From: Aquarana catesbeiana
Taxonomy: Eukaryota; Chordata; Amphibia; Anura; Ranidae
Reading direction: 5' to 3'
NCBI RefSeq assembly: GCF_042186555.1
Contig: NC_133336.1
Span: forward strand, 40,419,074-40,483,073
Length of the DNA stretch: 64,000 nt
The notes beneath the pieces are model-generated. The model was given only the letters and a program-made list of their open reading frames with translations. It searched no databases and was not told the origin of the DNA. This document shows, in pieces, positions 8,863 to 19,911 of the stretch (position 1 is its first letter; each line of letters opens with the position of its first letter). The translations under genes were made by a program, and so were the position numbers.

Positions 8863-11222
8863 TTAACCACTAGGCGTCCGCGCTATAGCCGAAAGACGGC
8901 TACAGCGCGGACTTCAATTGCCGGGAGGGCGTCCCTGGACGTCCTCCTGTTTACTTCCGCATTGCGCGCTCCCGCGGGCGCGCATCGCGGAAGTTTTGTG
9001 CTGGCCGTGTCCCTCGGACACAGCCAGTCACAGATCACCGTAAACGGCCAATGACAGCGGCCGTTTACAGTGCGATCGCCGGTGCCAATGAGAGAGGATC
9101 TCATATGTAAACATATGAGATCCTCTCTCATCGCCGGCTCTCCCTCCTCACACAGAGACAGCGTGTGAGGAGGGAGAACGGAACCGCTGCGGCGGTAAGT
9201 GTAAAAGAAAAAAAAAAAAGGTGTCCCGCTGTTAACGGTCCCTGCCATCTGCCCTGCCATCTGCCCTGCTATCTGCCCTGCCATCTGCCCCTGCCATCTG
9301 CCCTGCCCTGCCATCTGCCCCTGCCATCTGCCCTGCCATCTGCCCCTGCCATCTGCCCTGCCATCTGCCCTGCCATCTGCCCTGCCATCTGCCCCTGCCA
9401 TCTGCCCTGCCCTGCCATCTGCCCTGCCATCTGCCCTGCCCTGCCATCTGCCCCTGCCATCTGTCCCCAGTGCCATCTGTCCCCGGTGCCATCTGTCCCC
9501 ACTGCCACGTATAAGTGCCATCTGTCATCAGTGCCATCTGTCATCAGTGCCACATAGTGCCATCTGTCATCAGTGCCATCTGTCAGTGTCACGTGCCATC
9601 TGTCATCAGTGCCACCTGTCATCAGTGTCATCAGTGCCACGTATTAGTGCCATCTGTCATCAGGGCCACGTATTAGTGCCATGTATTAGTGCCATCTTTT
9701 ATCAGTGCCACGTGTCATCAGTGCCACATATCAGTGCCATTTGTCATCAGCGCCACATGTCATCAGTGCCACATATTAGTGCCATCTGTCAGTGCCACGT
9801 ATTAGTGCCATCTGTCAGTGCCACGTATAAGTGCCATCTGTCATCAGTGCCACATAGTGCCATCTGTCATCAGTGCCATCTGTCATCAGTGCCATATAGT
9901 GCCATCTGTCATCAGTGCCATCTGTCATCAGTGCCATCTGTCAGTGTCACGTGCCATCTGTCATCAGTGCCACGTATCAGTGCCATCTGTCATCAGTGTC
10001 ATCAGTGCCACGTATTAGTGCCATCTGTCATCAGGGCCACGTATTAGTGCCATGTATTAGTGCCATGTGTCATCAGTGCCACATATCAGTGCCATTTGTC
10101 ATCAGCGCCACATATTAGTGCCATCTGTCAGTGCCACGTATTAGTGCCATCTGTCAGTGCCACGTATTAGTGCCATCTGTCAGTGCCACGTATTAGTGCC
10201 ATCTGTCATTAGTGCCATCTGTCATCAGTGCCATCTGTCATCAGTGCCACATCAGTGTCAGTGCCAGGTATCAGTGCCATCTGTCATCAGTGCCACGTAT
10301 CAGTGCCACGTATCAGTGCCATTTGTCATCAGTGCCACGTCAGTGTCACGTGTCATTGTCCTGGTTCTCCAGGGCCTTCAAAAGTGTAATAGGTAGTCAA
10401 CAAATTAGATGTGTAATTTATGCTCCTAGAACACCTGATGGCGCTCCCTGCATGTTGGGGCTCTCTATGTGGCCAGGCTGCGAAAAAGTCCCACACATGT
10501 GGTATTGTAATACTCAGGAGGAGTAGCAGAATGTATTTTGGGGCGTCATTTGTGGTATATACATGGCATGTGAGAGAAATAACCATTACAATGACAATTT
10601 TGTGGGGGGAAAAAAAAAAAAAAAAAAAAATCTTCATTTTGCAAAGAATTGTGGGAAAAAATGACAACATCAAAAACCTCACCATGCATCTTACTAAATA
10701 CCTTGGATTGTCTACTTTCAAAAAAGGGGTCATTTGGGGGGTATTTGTACTTTCCTGACTTGTTCGGGTCGCAAGAAATGAGATAGGCCGTCAGTACATC
10801 AGGTGTGATCAATTTTTTATGATTTGCACCATAACTTGTAGACTCTCTAACTTTCACAAAGACCAAATAATATCCACTAATTTGGGTTATTTTTACCAAA
10901 GATATGTAGCGGTATAAATTGTGGCCAAAATTTATGAAGCAAAATTACTAATTTGCAAAATTTTATCACAGAAACTAAGAAAAATGCGTTTTTTTTCAAA
11001 ATTTGCGGTCTTTTTTCATTTATAGCGCAAAAAATAAAAAACCCAGAGGTGATCAAATACCACCAAAAGAAAGCTCTATTTGTATGAAAAAAAGGACAAA
11101 AAATTCATTTGGGTACAGTATTACATGACTGAGTAATTGTCATTCAAAGTGTGAGAGCGCTGAAAGCTGAAAATTGGTCTGGTCACGAGGGGGGTTTAAG
11201 TGCCCAGTTGTCAAGTGGTTAA
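8863..11222. mobile_element. TTAA-flanked DNA transposon with internal minisatellite (2.36 kb)
   Basis: The element is bounded by TTAACCACTAGGCG and AGTTGTCAAGTGGTTAA, inverted ends with TTAA at both sides, which suggests piggyBac or Kolobok targeting. The left 320 bp are CpG-rich and include hairpins (for example GAGAGGATCTCATATG with its inverse near 9092-9131, and TCCCTCCTCACAC with its inverse near 9140-9176). The middle 1.1 kb is minisatellite. The right 800 bp is an inverted T1-family end, including the complement of AGAGCTTTCTTTTGGTGG. No transposase is encoded. Confidence 0.75.
9240..10352. repeat. Compound minisatellite (12-bp then about 16-20-bp units)
   Basis: From 9240 to about 9465 the unit is CCATCTGCCCTG, with variants gaining one C. 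From about 9465 to 10352 it becomes CCATCTGTCATCAGTG alternating with CCACGTATTAGTG and similar units, in higher-order blocks (for example 9545-9690 is echoed at 9850-10040). Open frames on both strands across the array are a consequence of unit lengths and are not genes. The array lies inside the TTAA element 8863-11222. Confidence 0.9.
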
Positions 11223-12090
11223 TTACGTTTTTTAAACTTTTTTTTTTTTTTCGCGCAACTCGGTTTGCCTCTAGAAATGAGGAATACTGGCTAATATTCT
11301 AGACAGTTACAGTTTGCCTGAGCCAATTCAAAGGTAAGTGAGAAGTGTGGAAACCAGCTAACGACTCTCTTTATAACATAATTATGTTTAGCCATCGAGA
11401 GTACAAGTAAATTTCACACAAAGTAAAATGTCGACTTTTAAAAGCTTTTTTTTCCCCCAATCAAACCCCCGTGCTTGGTGAAGGCCAAGCAGGTGTATAC
11501 GAAAATGCTGATTTGATCCATGAGATGCAAAGCATAAGGGATTATTTACTGTTATTTGCAATTAGCAAGGATATCATCATGCATAAGCAGGCCTGACTCT
11601 AAGCATGCATAGGCAGAAAATCGTTTTTTCACGTTTACGCATATCTATCTATGTTTAAAGGGATATCATCAATCTACTATGGAAAAGAGTATATTGTTTT
11701 TTGTTTACATAGATCTATAGTTGTTTTGCTGACCAGCAGATGGACCTAATTAGAAACTGTTTTATTTTACTTTATTTTTTTTAATGAAATTGAGGTGCAT
11801 GTATTTATTAGCATGTGGGACCCCCAAAACAATGTAGTTGTCTCTGGCTAAATTGAAAGGAATTTTATCTATATGTTGCTTTACATTTCCCAACAGGTAC
11901 TGTGATACAGTGGAGATACACATTTGCCCTGGGCAGCGGAAGACCTCCTGTAGATATTTTTCAAGCACCGCATACCTTTGTTTTATAATAAGTTTATATA
12001 AACCCAGTTACGAAAATCTCCTTTAAAATTTTACATATTAATGTAATTTTAAAAGTAATTTTTAATATTTTTAAATCTGCAGCTTTCATA
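11223..12090. other. Low-repeat AT-rich stretch, possible conserved non-coding DNA
   Basis: I find no second copy in the window. The core (about 11480-11800) contains several homeodomain- or POU-like words: TTATTTGCAATTAGC, ATCATGCATAAGCA and CAGATGGACCTAATTAG. This composition is typical of vertebrate conserved regulatory DNA but is not diagnostic. No coding sequence was recognised. Confidence 0.3.
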
Positions 12091-12092
12091 TA

Positions 12093-13047
12093 CAGTGGGG
12101 AAAATAATGATTTGATCCCCAGCAGATTTGCAAGTTTGCTCACTTACAAAGAAATTAAGGGTCTATAATTTTTATCATAGGTGATTTCTAAATGATAGAG
12201 ACAGAATATCAACCAAAAATCCCAAAAAAACACACGATACAAATGTTATAAATTAAGTTGCAGTTCAGTGAGTAAAATAAGTTTTTGATCCCCAAGCAAA
12301 ACATGACTTAGTACTTGGTGGAGAAACCCTTGTTGGCAAGCACAGAGGTAAGACGTTTCTTGTAGTTGGTTACCAGGTTTGCACACATCTCAGGAGTGAT
12401 TTTGGTCCACTCTTCTTTACAGATCTTCTCTAAATCCTTAAGGTTTCTCATCTGTTGCTTGGCAACTCGAAGTTCCAGCTCCCACCATAAATTTTCTATA
12501 TGATTAAGGTCTTGAGACTGGCTTGGCCATTCCATGACCTTAATGTGCTTATTCTTGAGCCACTCTTTTGTTGCCTTGCTGGTATGTTTTGGGTCATTGT
12601 CATGCTGGAAGACCCATCCACGACCCATTTTTAGTGTTCTGGCTAAGGTAAGAAGGTTCTCATCCAAGATTTCACAATACATGGCCCTGTCCATTGGCCC
12701 CTCGATGCGGCAAAATCGGCCTGTACCTTTAGCAGAGAAACAGCCCCAAAGTATCATGTTTCCACCTCTGTACTTGACTGTAGGGATGGTGTTCTTAGGG
12801 TCATAGTCAGCATTTTTCTTCCTCCAAACACGGCGATTCGAGTTAATGCCAAAGAGCTCAATTTTGGTCTCAATTGACCACAGAACTTTCTCCCAATCCT
12901 TCTCTAAATAATTTAGATGTTCATTGGCAAACTTCATACGGTTCTGTACATGTGTCTTTTTGAGGAGGGGGACCTTGCTGGCGCTGTAGGATTTCAATGC
13001 ATGGCGGTGTATTGTGTTACCAATGGTTTGTTTGGTAACTGTGGTGT
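12093..13047 (-). mobile_element. Tc1-like transposon, truncated at its transposase 5' side
   Basis: The left terminus CAGTGGGGAAAATAATGATT follows a TA dinucleotide (12091-12092) and continues with the subterminal sequence typical of fish and frog Tc1 elements. The opposite terminus is missing: similarity stops near 13047, inside the N-terminal half of the transposase, where an unrelated foldback/hAT region starts. Confidence 0.85.
12308..13047 (-). pseudogene. Tc1 transposase, C-terminal two thirds
   Basis: The protein cuts and pastes the element using a DDE triad. The open stretch of 229 codons contains RVWRKKNADYDP, GGNMILWGCFSAKG, FQHDNDPKHTS (second catalytic Asp) and DLNHIENLWWEL (Glu of the triad) and ends GFSTKY. 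The first Asp is lost: the usual SDE(T/S)K context reads WSIETKIELFG. The N-terminal paired-type DNA-binding domain is absent because of the truncation at about 13047. It cannot be active. Confidence 0.88.
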
Positions 13048-13113
13048 CAAGGGCGACTGATTGTTATTTTGTAATGGCAGGCTGAATGTACCCAAGTTGA
13101 TCAATCGATCATC

Positions 13114-13935
13114 GAGGAAGGGGTGGTGGAATGCAAAGGTAATTGGTCAACCGCAATAGCAGGTTCCTTCAGTTAAAATGCACACGTGCAGCCAAATGCG
13201 AAGATATATAGAAAAACTTTTTTCACAAACAAATGCAAAGATATATAAAAGTCCTTATTTTCACATAACAAATAATTTTGTGTGATATTCGTGCTCTTGA
13301 ATCTTTGGTGATTAAATCCTGTACTCTAAATGTGCAGCCACTCACCAGCTAATTTCACCCCAGGCAGTCACAGTCTGTGCCACTGTGCAGCAATTCCTGG
13401 CAGTCTCAGGATCGTGGTGTATCATATAAAAAGAGAAGGGGTGCCCATAGTGTAAGATCGTTTTTAAAAATTTTATTTAAACAAGCAGAGCGGTACTCAC
13501 AATGTAAAACCATGTAACAGGCGAAAAAAACAAAGTATTCGGTTAACCATCAGCGTGCGCTCCCGTAGACGTCCAATGATGAAACGCGTAGGGCGTGGCC
13601 TATTCTGTGTTTCTCAAACAACATCTGAACAGCTGGTGGTTAACCGAATACTTTGTTTTTTTCGCCTATTACATGGTTTTAAATTGTGAGTACCGCTCTG
13701 CTTGTTTATATAAAATTTTTAAAAACGATCTCGGGATTTAATCACCAAAGATTCAAGAGCGCGAATATCACACGAAATTATTTGTTATGTGAAAATAAGG
13801 ACTTTTATATATCTTTGCATTTGTTTGTGAAAAAAGTTTTTCTATATATCTTTGCATTTGCTTGCACGTGTGCATTTTAACTGAAGGAACCTGCTATTGC
13901 GGTTGACCAATTACCTTTGCATTCCACCACCCCTT
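13114..13935. repeat. Long foldback element with interrupted left arm
   Basis: The sequence 13114-13320 (GAGGAAGGGGTGGTGG onward) is the inverse of 13720-13935, and 13455-13550 is the inverse of 13630-13720. The loop contains AATGATGAAACGCGTAGGGC. The left arm has about 140 bp of unrelated insert (13318-13460). Arm identity is high, so this long palindrome is probably a foldback transposon. It is the apparent source of the left breakpoint of the adjoining tandem duplication. Confidence 0.8.
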
Positions 13936-15689
13936 CCTCTCCCCCTCCCCCCCCCCCCCCCACTTTCCCTCCCTCTTAGACAGCCCTAGACGGCGAGGAC
14001 TAAGAAAATTCTGAAATGTCTCACTTAGGCGGACGCCTACTCCAACGCTCCTCTCCCGAAAAACATTTAATAAAATCCTCTTTAATGCGTCCTCAAGAGA
14101 TTTTATCTTCTGCACTCTCTGTGGGGACAGGATGAGTTCTGAGACCTTCCCCTTACAACGGTGGTCAAGGAGGGTTGCCAACCAGTAATCATCCTTCTCC
14201 TTTATGCCACGTATTCTTGGGTCCTTTCGCAGGCTTTGAAGCATGAGGTTGCCCATGTGCCTCAAATTTACCGAGGCTTGAGAAGCAGACTCCTCGGGGT
14301 CACTCAGGATGACAGCATCTGGAACTTCATCCTCCCAGCCACGTACTACTCCCAAGGGTCCTGGCGTTGTAAAGCCATTGATTACAGATTGACACATGTC
14401 TTCCTCTTCTTCGAAGCCTATGAAAGTGCCAGAATCCTCCTCCTCCTCTCTCTCCTCCTGTGTGTTCTGTGACATAGGAATGATGGTGTCTGGATAAAGT
14501 TGCCTTGAGAGGAAAGCAAGTTCTCTTCTTTCTCCTGCTGCTCTGCCTCCAGTGCCCTGTCCATAATGCCACGCAGTGTCTGCGGTGTCTGCAGAGCGGT
14601 ACTCACAATGTAAAACCATGTAACAGGCGAAAAAAACAAAGTATTCGGTTAACCATCAGCGTGCGCTCCCGTAGACGTCCAATGATGAAACGCGTAGGGC
14701 GTGGCCTATTCTGTGCTTCTCAAACAACATCTGAACAGCTGGTGGTTAACCGAATACTTTGTTTTTTTCGCCTATTACATGGTTTTAAATTGTGAGTACC
14801 GCTCTGCTTGTTTATATAAAATTTTTAAAAACGATCTCGGGATTTAATCACCAAAGATTCAAGAGCGCGAATATCACACGAAATTATTTGTTATGTGAAA
14901 ATAAGGACTTTTATATATCTTTGCATTTGTTTGTGAAAAAAGTTTTTCTATATATCTTTGCATTTGCTTGCACGTGTGCATTTTAACTGAAGGAACCTGC
15001 TATTGCGGTTGACCAATTACCTTTGCATTCCACCACCCCTTCCTCTCCCCCTCTCCCCCCCCCCCCCACTTTCCCTCCCTCTTAGACAGCCCTAGACGGC
15101 GAGGACTAAGAAAATTCTGAAATGTCTCACTTAGGCGGACGCCTACTCCAACGCTCCTCTCCCGAAAAACATTTAATAAAATCCTCTTTAATGCGTCCTC
15201 AAGAGATTTTATCTTCTGCACTCTCTGTGGGGACAGGATGAGTTCTGAGACCTTCCCCTTACAACGGTGGTCAAGGAGGGTTGCCAACCAGTAATCATCC
15301 TTCTCCTTTATGCCACGTATTCTTGGGTCCTTTCGCAGGCTTTGAAGCATGAGGTTGCCCATGTGCCTCAAATTTACCGAGGCTTGAGAAGCAGACTCCT
15401 CGGGGTCACTCAGGATGACAGCATCTGGAACTTCATCCTCCCAGCCACGTACTACTCCCAAGGGTCCTGGCGTTGTAAAGCCATTGATTACAGATTGACA
15501 CATGTCTTCCTCTTCTTCGAAGCCTATGAAAGTGCCAGAATCCTCCTCCTCCTCTCTCTCCTCCTGTGTGTTCTGTGACATAGGAATGATGGTGTCTGGA
15601 TAAAGTTGCCTTGAGAGGAAAGCAAGTTCTCTTCTTTCTCCTGCTGCTCTGCCTCCAGTGCCCTGTCCATAATGCCACGCAGTGTCTGC
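13485..15689. repeat. Near-perfect tandem duplication, 1,106-bp unit
   Basis: Unit 1 is 13485-14590 and unit 2 starts at 14591 with the same GCAGAGCGGTACTCAC; offsets stay at exactly 1,106 to 15689. By eye only two substitutions separate the copies: T/C at about 13611 versus 14717, and C/T within the C-run. Each unit holds the loop and right arm of the foldback plus a piece of hAT transposase. The junction carries a small extra repeat (GTGTCTGC-GGTGTCTGC). It is very recent, or an assembly artefact. Confidence 0.9.
13936..14583 (-). pseudogene. hAT transposase fragment, duplicated copy 1
   Basis: The minus-strand frame reads MSQNTQEEREEEED at its N-terminal side and then DPRIRGIKEKDDYWLATLLD, a segment resembling hAT/ZBED-type transposases just before the C-terminal dimerisation region. 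It is identical in protein to the second copy. The frame ends in low-complexity C-rich DNA at the foldback boundary, so the hAT C-terminal domain is missing. The upstream half of the gene survives only next to copy 2. Confidence 0.65.
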
Positions 15690-16250
15690 TTCAGCAGGAA
15701 CACAACAGGGCTTGTGTCACTGATGCATGCACTGTCACGGCTCACAATCCTTTTGGCCTCCTCAAATGGTGACAATACAGTGCATGCATCCTTCATTATC
15801 AGGCGGCCTGAGCTTTAGCACATCTTGCAACCCTGAGTACGTATTTAGGAAACGCTGCACCACCAAATTGAGGACATGTGCCAGGCATGTGAACGGTGTG
15901 AACCACCACTGGGTCTGTCCCTACAGAGCTGCAAGAATCTCTTCTCTGGTGTGGTTCCTGTCCCCTAAACACACCAGCTGAAGCACTGCATGGCACCTTT
16001 TAGCCTGACCCTTTGAACGCTTAGGGGGTACCTCATGTTCATAGGACAATTCTGCAGAGGAGGGCATGGAGGTGGCGGAGGAGGAGGAGGAGGGGGTAGA
16101 GCTCACAGGTCTGGTATCATCACCACCAGCCGTATAAAGACGTGGGGGCTCAACAAGTTGTAGCACCGAGCCCTGTCCTGCATCCTTTCGAGTTGCAAGC
16201 AGCGTTACCCAGTGTGCTGTGAATGAAATATATCGTCCCTGTTAGGGAGA
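15042..16250 (-). pseudogene. hAT transposase remnant, copy 2 with upstream part
   Basis: This hAT-superfamily transposase reads leftwards. In order on the minus strand: a segment with GGDDTRPVSSTPSSSSS and KRSKGQAKRCHAVLQL (about 16000-16130); a broken hAT core region resembling CLAHVLNLVVQRFL after correcting frames (about 15840-15910); EEAKRIVSRDSACISDTSPV (about 15715-15770); then the same YWLATLLDHRCKGKV block as copy 1. At least two stops or frameshifts interrupt it, and no BED finger or intact catalytic set is seen. It is decayed, unlike the recent duplication that copied its 3' portion. Confidence 0.65.
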
Positions 16251-16327
16251 ATGTAAACAAGGACACTTTTTTTTTTTGAAAGCATGAGATCAATGATTTT
16301 ATTTTATTTTATGTTTTCAAGGGTAGA

Positions 16328-16364
16328 AGAGACATGTGGGGTCTTAAAGACCCCACATGTCTCT
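16328..16364. other. 37-nt hairpin with perfect 18-nt arms
   Basis: AGAGACATGTGGGGTCTT, one A, then its exact inverse. It ends 4 bp before the TIR of the adjacent hAT element. It may be an internal hairpin of the T2 repeat that served as an insertion target. Confidence 0.9.
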
Positions 16365-16559
16365 ATATCAGGAGCGGATCCAGAGTCTAGTCTCGGGAGG
16401 GGCACTGCCAGAAAATATATTTTTTTGGGGTACATCTATCGGGGAAATTGCTGGTGTTGGCGCTTCAATCATCACGGCACCATGGTTGTTATGGTGTCAG
16501 GATGATTGAAGCGCATTATTACTATTATTATATTGTTATAAAAAAATTAAATAGTTTAA

Positions 16560-17235
16560 CTCACCATAATGCAATATCAGTGGGAGCCCCAAGTGGGTCA
16601 CTTGCCACGTCACCTGTCACCAGATGCAGATGGTCACTTGCCACGTCGCCTGTCACCAGATGCAGATTGTCACTTGCCATGTCACTTGCCACGTCACCTG
16701 TGACCAGATGCAGATTGTCACTTGCCACGTCGCCTGCCACACGTTGCGGATTGTCACTTGCCACGTCACCTGTGACCAGATGGAGATTGTCACTTGCCAC
16801 GTCGCCTGCCACATGTTGCGGATTGTCACTTGCCACGTCGCCTGTCACCAGATGCAGATTGTCACTTGCCATGTCACTTGCCACGTCGCCTGTCACCAGA
16901 TGCAGATTGTCACTTGCCACGTCGCCTGCCACACGTTGCGGATCGTCACTTGCCACGCCACCTGTGACCAGATGCAGATTGTCACTTGCCACGTCACCTG
17001 CCACATGTTGCGGATTGTCACTTGTCACGTCGCCTGTCACCAGATGCAGATTGTCACTTGCCACGTCGCCTGTCACCAGATGCAGATTGTCACTTGCCAC
17101 GTCGCCTGTCACTAGATGCGGATTGTCACTTGCCACGTCACTTGCCACGTCGCCTGTCACCAGATGCAGATTGTCACTTGCCCCATAGCCTGCCACCAAA
17201 TGCGGATTGTCACTTGCCACGTCACCTGCCAGTCA
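16560..17235. repeat. 36-bp minisatellite
   Basis: The unit is built on TTGTCACTTGCCACGTCGCC plus TGTCACCAGATGCAGA (36 bp), with a variant second half TGCCACATGTTGCGGA and occasional shortened units, repeated about 18 times. Because 36 is divisible by three, several frames stay open on both strands; these are not genes. Confidence 0.92.
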
Positions 17236-17429
17236 CTTGCTGTGTCACTTTCCTCCTAAGGTGGTCTCTTGTGTCCCAGAGTCAGACAGCAGAGAGATGA
17301 TGTAATCTCTCTGCTGCTGCAGCTGCCTGCACAGTAACGGGGGAACTGCAGGGATGCAGCCCGCAAACACATCGAGCGGCACATCTCACCAACTGAGCCG
17401 ACGGGCCAGCCCGCTGTCTCTCTCCTGCG

Positions 17430-17630
17430 GAGCCGCCCGCCGGCTCTCTCACCTATGGAGCCGCCCAGTGGCTCTCTCATCCGCGGAGCCGCCCGCCGGC
17501 TCTCTCACTTACGGAGCCGCCCGCCAGCTCTCTGCCTTACGGAGCCGCCCGCCGGCTCTCTCACCCGCAGTGCCGCCTGCCGGCTCTCTCACCCGCGGAT
17601 CTACCCACCGGCTCTCTCACTCATCTCCAT
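17430..17630. repeat. 28-bp GC-rich minisatellite
   Basis: About seven units of GAGCCGCCCGCCGGCTCTCT followed by CACTTACG or variants, 28 bp long. Each unit contains a small GCC/GGC palindrome. It lies in the right part of the hAT-like element. Confidence 0.88.
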
Positions 17631-18779
17631 TCTCGGAGGGGGATATTGCCCCGTTGCCCTCCCTGGATCCGCCCCTGCTCCTATATAGGGGACCTATCAT
17701 GCTTTACTGCTATCACAAGGGATGTTTACATTTCTTGTGACAGCAATAAAAGTGTTTTTAAAAAATGAAAGGGAAAGTGTAAAAATAAAAATTGTTAATA
17801 AAAAAAATAACAAAAACAGAACGAATACATAGGTCGCACACGCATATGTAAATTGTGTTTGCGCCACACATGTGAGGTACCATCGCATACTTTATGGCAA
17901 AAGCAATTATTCTAGCTCTAGACCTCCTTTGTAACTCTAAACAGGTAACCTGTAAAAATGTTAAAGATTCACATATGGAGATATTTAAGTATCGATCTTT
18001 ATCACCATTTCACGAGTGTGTGCAATCTTAAAGAGTGACTGAGAAGTTAGGTATAAAATCATCTTTTATATTTTATCAAAAACTAGGTTATATATTGTGT
18101 TTTTTTGCATTCAAATTCATTAAAGTGTATATTTAAAAAAAAATAGCGTTTGAAAAACTGCTGTGCAAATACCATGTGACATAAAAAAGTCCAATGACCA
18201 CCATTTTATTCTCTAGGGCCTCTGCAAAAAAAAATATATATATACAGTGGGTTCTAAGCAATATTCTAGCAAAAAATACAGATTTTTTTTGTAAACAAAA
18301 AGTGTCAAAATAGGCCCGGTCTGCAAGTTTAAAACAAGCAGTGAGGAGGCAACATTACGCCTCCTTGCCGCCTGTTAAATGCCCTTTGAAGAGCAATATA
18401 AAGCAGATCTCAAAAAGTGTGTGTCTGTAGGCTCGAATGCTGAAATCGAGTCCTGGTTTTGAGGTCCTATACATTTTTTTTATCTGTACTGTATGCCAAG
18501 GGGTAACCTACAGTGGATATAAAAATTCTAAACTCCCCTGTTAAAATGTCAGGTTTCCATGATGTAAAAAAAAATGAGACAAAGATAAATCATTTCAGAA
18601 CTTTTTCCACCTTTAATATGACCTATAAACTGTACAACTCAGTTGAACAACAAACTGAAATATTTTAGGTGGAGGGAAATAAAAATAAAAAATTTAAATA
18701 ATATGGTTGCATAAATGTGCACACCCTTAAACTAATACTTTGTTGAAGCACCTTTTGATTTTATTGCAGCACTCTTTTT

Positions 18780-19720
18780 GGGTATGAGTCTCCCAGCATG
18801 ACACATCTTGACTTGGCAATATTTGCCCACTCTTCTTTGCAAAAACACTCAAAATCTGTCATATTGCGAGGGCATCTCCTGTGCACAGCCCTTCTCGGAT
18901 CACCCCACAGATTTTCAATCAGATTCAAGTCCAAAACTTTAATCTTCTGGTGAAGCCATTCCTTTGTTGATTTGGATGTATGCTTTGGGTCATTGTCATG
19001 CTGAAAGATGAATTCATGTTCAGCTTTCTAGCAGAAGCCTGAAGGTTTTGTTCCAATATTAACTGATATTTGGAACTGTTCATAATTCCATCTACCTTGA
19101 CTAAGGCCCCTGTTCCAGCTGAGGTAAAACAGCCCCAAAACATGATGCTGCCACCACCATGCTTCACGGTGGGTATGGTGTTCTTTTGGTGATGTGCAGT
19201 GTTGTTTTCGCGCCAAACATATCTTTGGAATTATGGCCAAAAAAGTTCAACATTGGTTTCATCAGACCTTTACACATTTTCTCACTTGCTTTTGGGAGAC
19301 TTGGATGTTTTTCTTCGTAAGAATAGGCTTCCGTCTTGCCACTCTACCCCATAGCCCAGACATATGAAGAATACGGGAGATTGTTGTCTCATGTACCACA
19401 CAGCCAGTACTTTCCAGATATACCTGCAGCTCCTTTAATTTTGCTGTGGGCTTCTTGGAAGCCTCCCGACCAGTTTTCTTCTCATCTTTTCTTCAATTTT
19501 GGCAGGACGTCCAGTTCTTGGTAATGTCACTGTTGTGCCATATTTTCTCCACTTGTTGATGACTGTCTTTACTGTGTTCCATGGTATATCTAATGCCTTG
19601 AAAATTCTTTTCTACCCTTCTCCTGACTGACACCTTTTAACAAGGAGATCCCTCTGATGCTTTGGAAGCTCTCTGCAGGCTAAGGCTTTTGCTGTAGGAT
19701 GCGACTAAGAAAATGTCAGG
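18780..19720 (-). pseudogene. Tc1-type transposase, heavily decayed
   Basis: Fragments in shifting frames are recognisable on the minus strand: KHGGGSIMFWGCFTSAGTGA (about 19100-19165) and a FSMTMTQSI-like piece corresponding to the HDNDPKH box in another frame (about 18990). The LPKLTAKPTVEEL-type helix region can be followed to about 19700. Multiple frameshifts and stops separate them. The gene is dead; its interest is dating the element relative to its intact TIRs. Confidence 0.75.
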
Positions 19721-19911
19721 AAAGAACTACTAGAACAGCTGAACTTCATTTGGGGTTAATCAGAGGCACTGTAAATGATGGCAGGTGTGTAATGACTCCT
19801 ATTTAACATGAGTTTGAATGTTATTGCTCAATTCTGAACACAGCTAGTTATAAGAGGGTGTGCACAATTATGCGACCACATTATTATTATTATTGTTTTT
19901 ACTTCCCCACC

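Larger units (their letters stand above)
16369..17676. mobile_element. hAT-like non-autonomous element with two minisatellites (1.3 kb)
   Basis: The termini CAGGAGCGGATCCAG and CTGGATCCGCCCCTG are inverted repeats in the CAGGGGCGGATCC style common to hAT-derived repeats. Flanks CTCTATAT and CTCCTATA(T) look like a slightly diverged 8-bp duplication. More than half of the interior is tandem repeat, and there is no transposase. An inverted pair around TTGAAGCGC / GCGCTTCAATCATC lies near 16467-16515. Confidence 0.75.
16251..18345. repeat. Dispersed repeat (family T2) split by a VNTR-bearing hAT
   Basis: The left piece (16251-16368) and right piece (17677-18345) flank the hAT insertion. The right piece shares words with 40925-41110 and, inverted, with 29075-29350: GCGTTTGAAAAACTGCTG, ACCATTTTATTCTCTAGGG and TTCTAGCAAAAAATA. 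The left piece contains a perfect 18-nt-arm hairpin (16328-16364). It is non-coding. Confidence 0.6.

Noticed and set aside
9240..10352. Regular spacing suggested a CRISPR-like array
   Set aside because: Units are contiguous variants without unique spacers, and the context is a vertebrate transposon.
8883..10400. Open frames of 100-212 codons rich in Gly-Arg-Ala-Asp or Cys-His-Leu-Pro over the CCATCTG minisatellite
   Set aside because: They arise from the tandem units and occur simultaneously in opposite strands. Cys/His periodicity is not a zinc-finger array because spacing follows the DNA unit, not a finger pattern.
11838..12026. Acceptor-like TTTCCCAACAG followed by an open stretch near 11897
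   Set aside because: No donor or partner exon with compatible phase was seen, and the frame is short.
14161..15578. Duplicated plus-strand 103-codon frames
   Set aside because: Antisense of the hAT transposase fragment; they are identical because the DNA is duplicated.
16448..17300. Long open frames on both strands (up to 246 codons) over the 36-bp minisatellite
   Set aside because: The unit length is a multiple of three and lacks stops in several frames; all frames read as simple peptide repeats. No gene.
17354..17740. 128-codon Ala/Ser/Leu-rich open frame over the 28-bp minisatellite
   Set aside because: Low-complexity translation of a GC-rich tandem repeat; parallel frames are open too.
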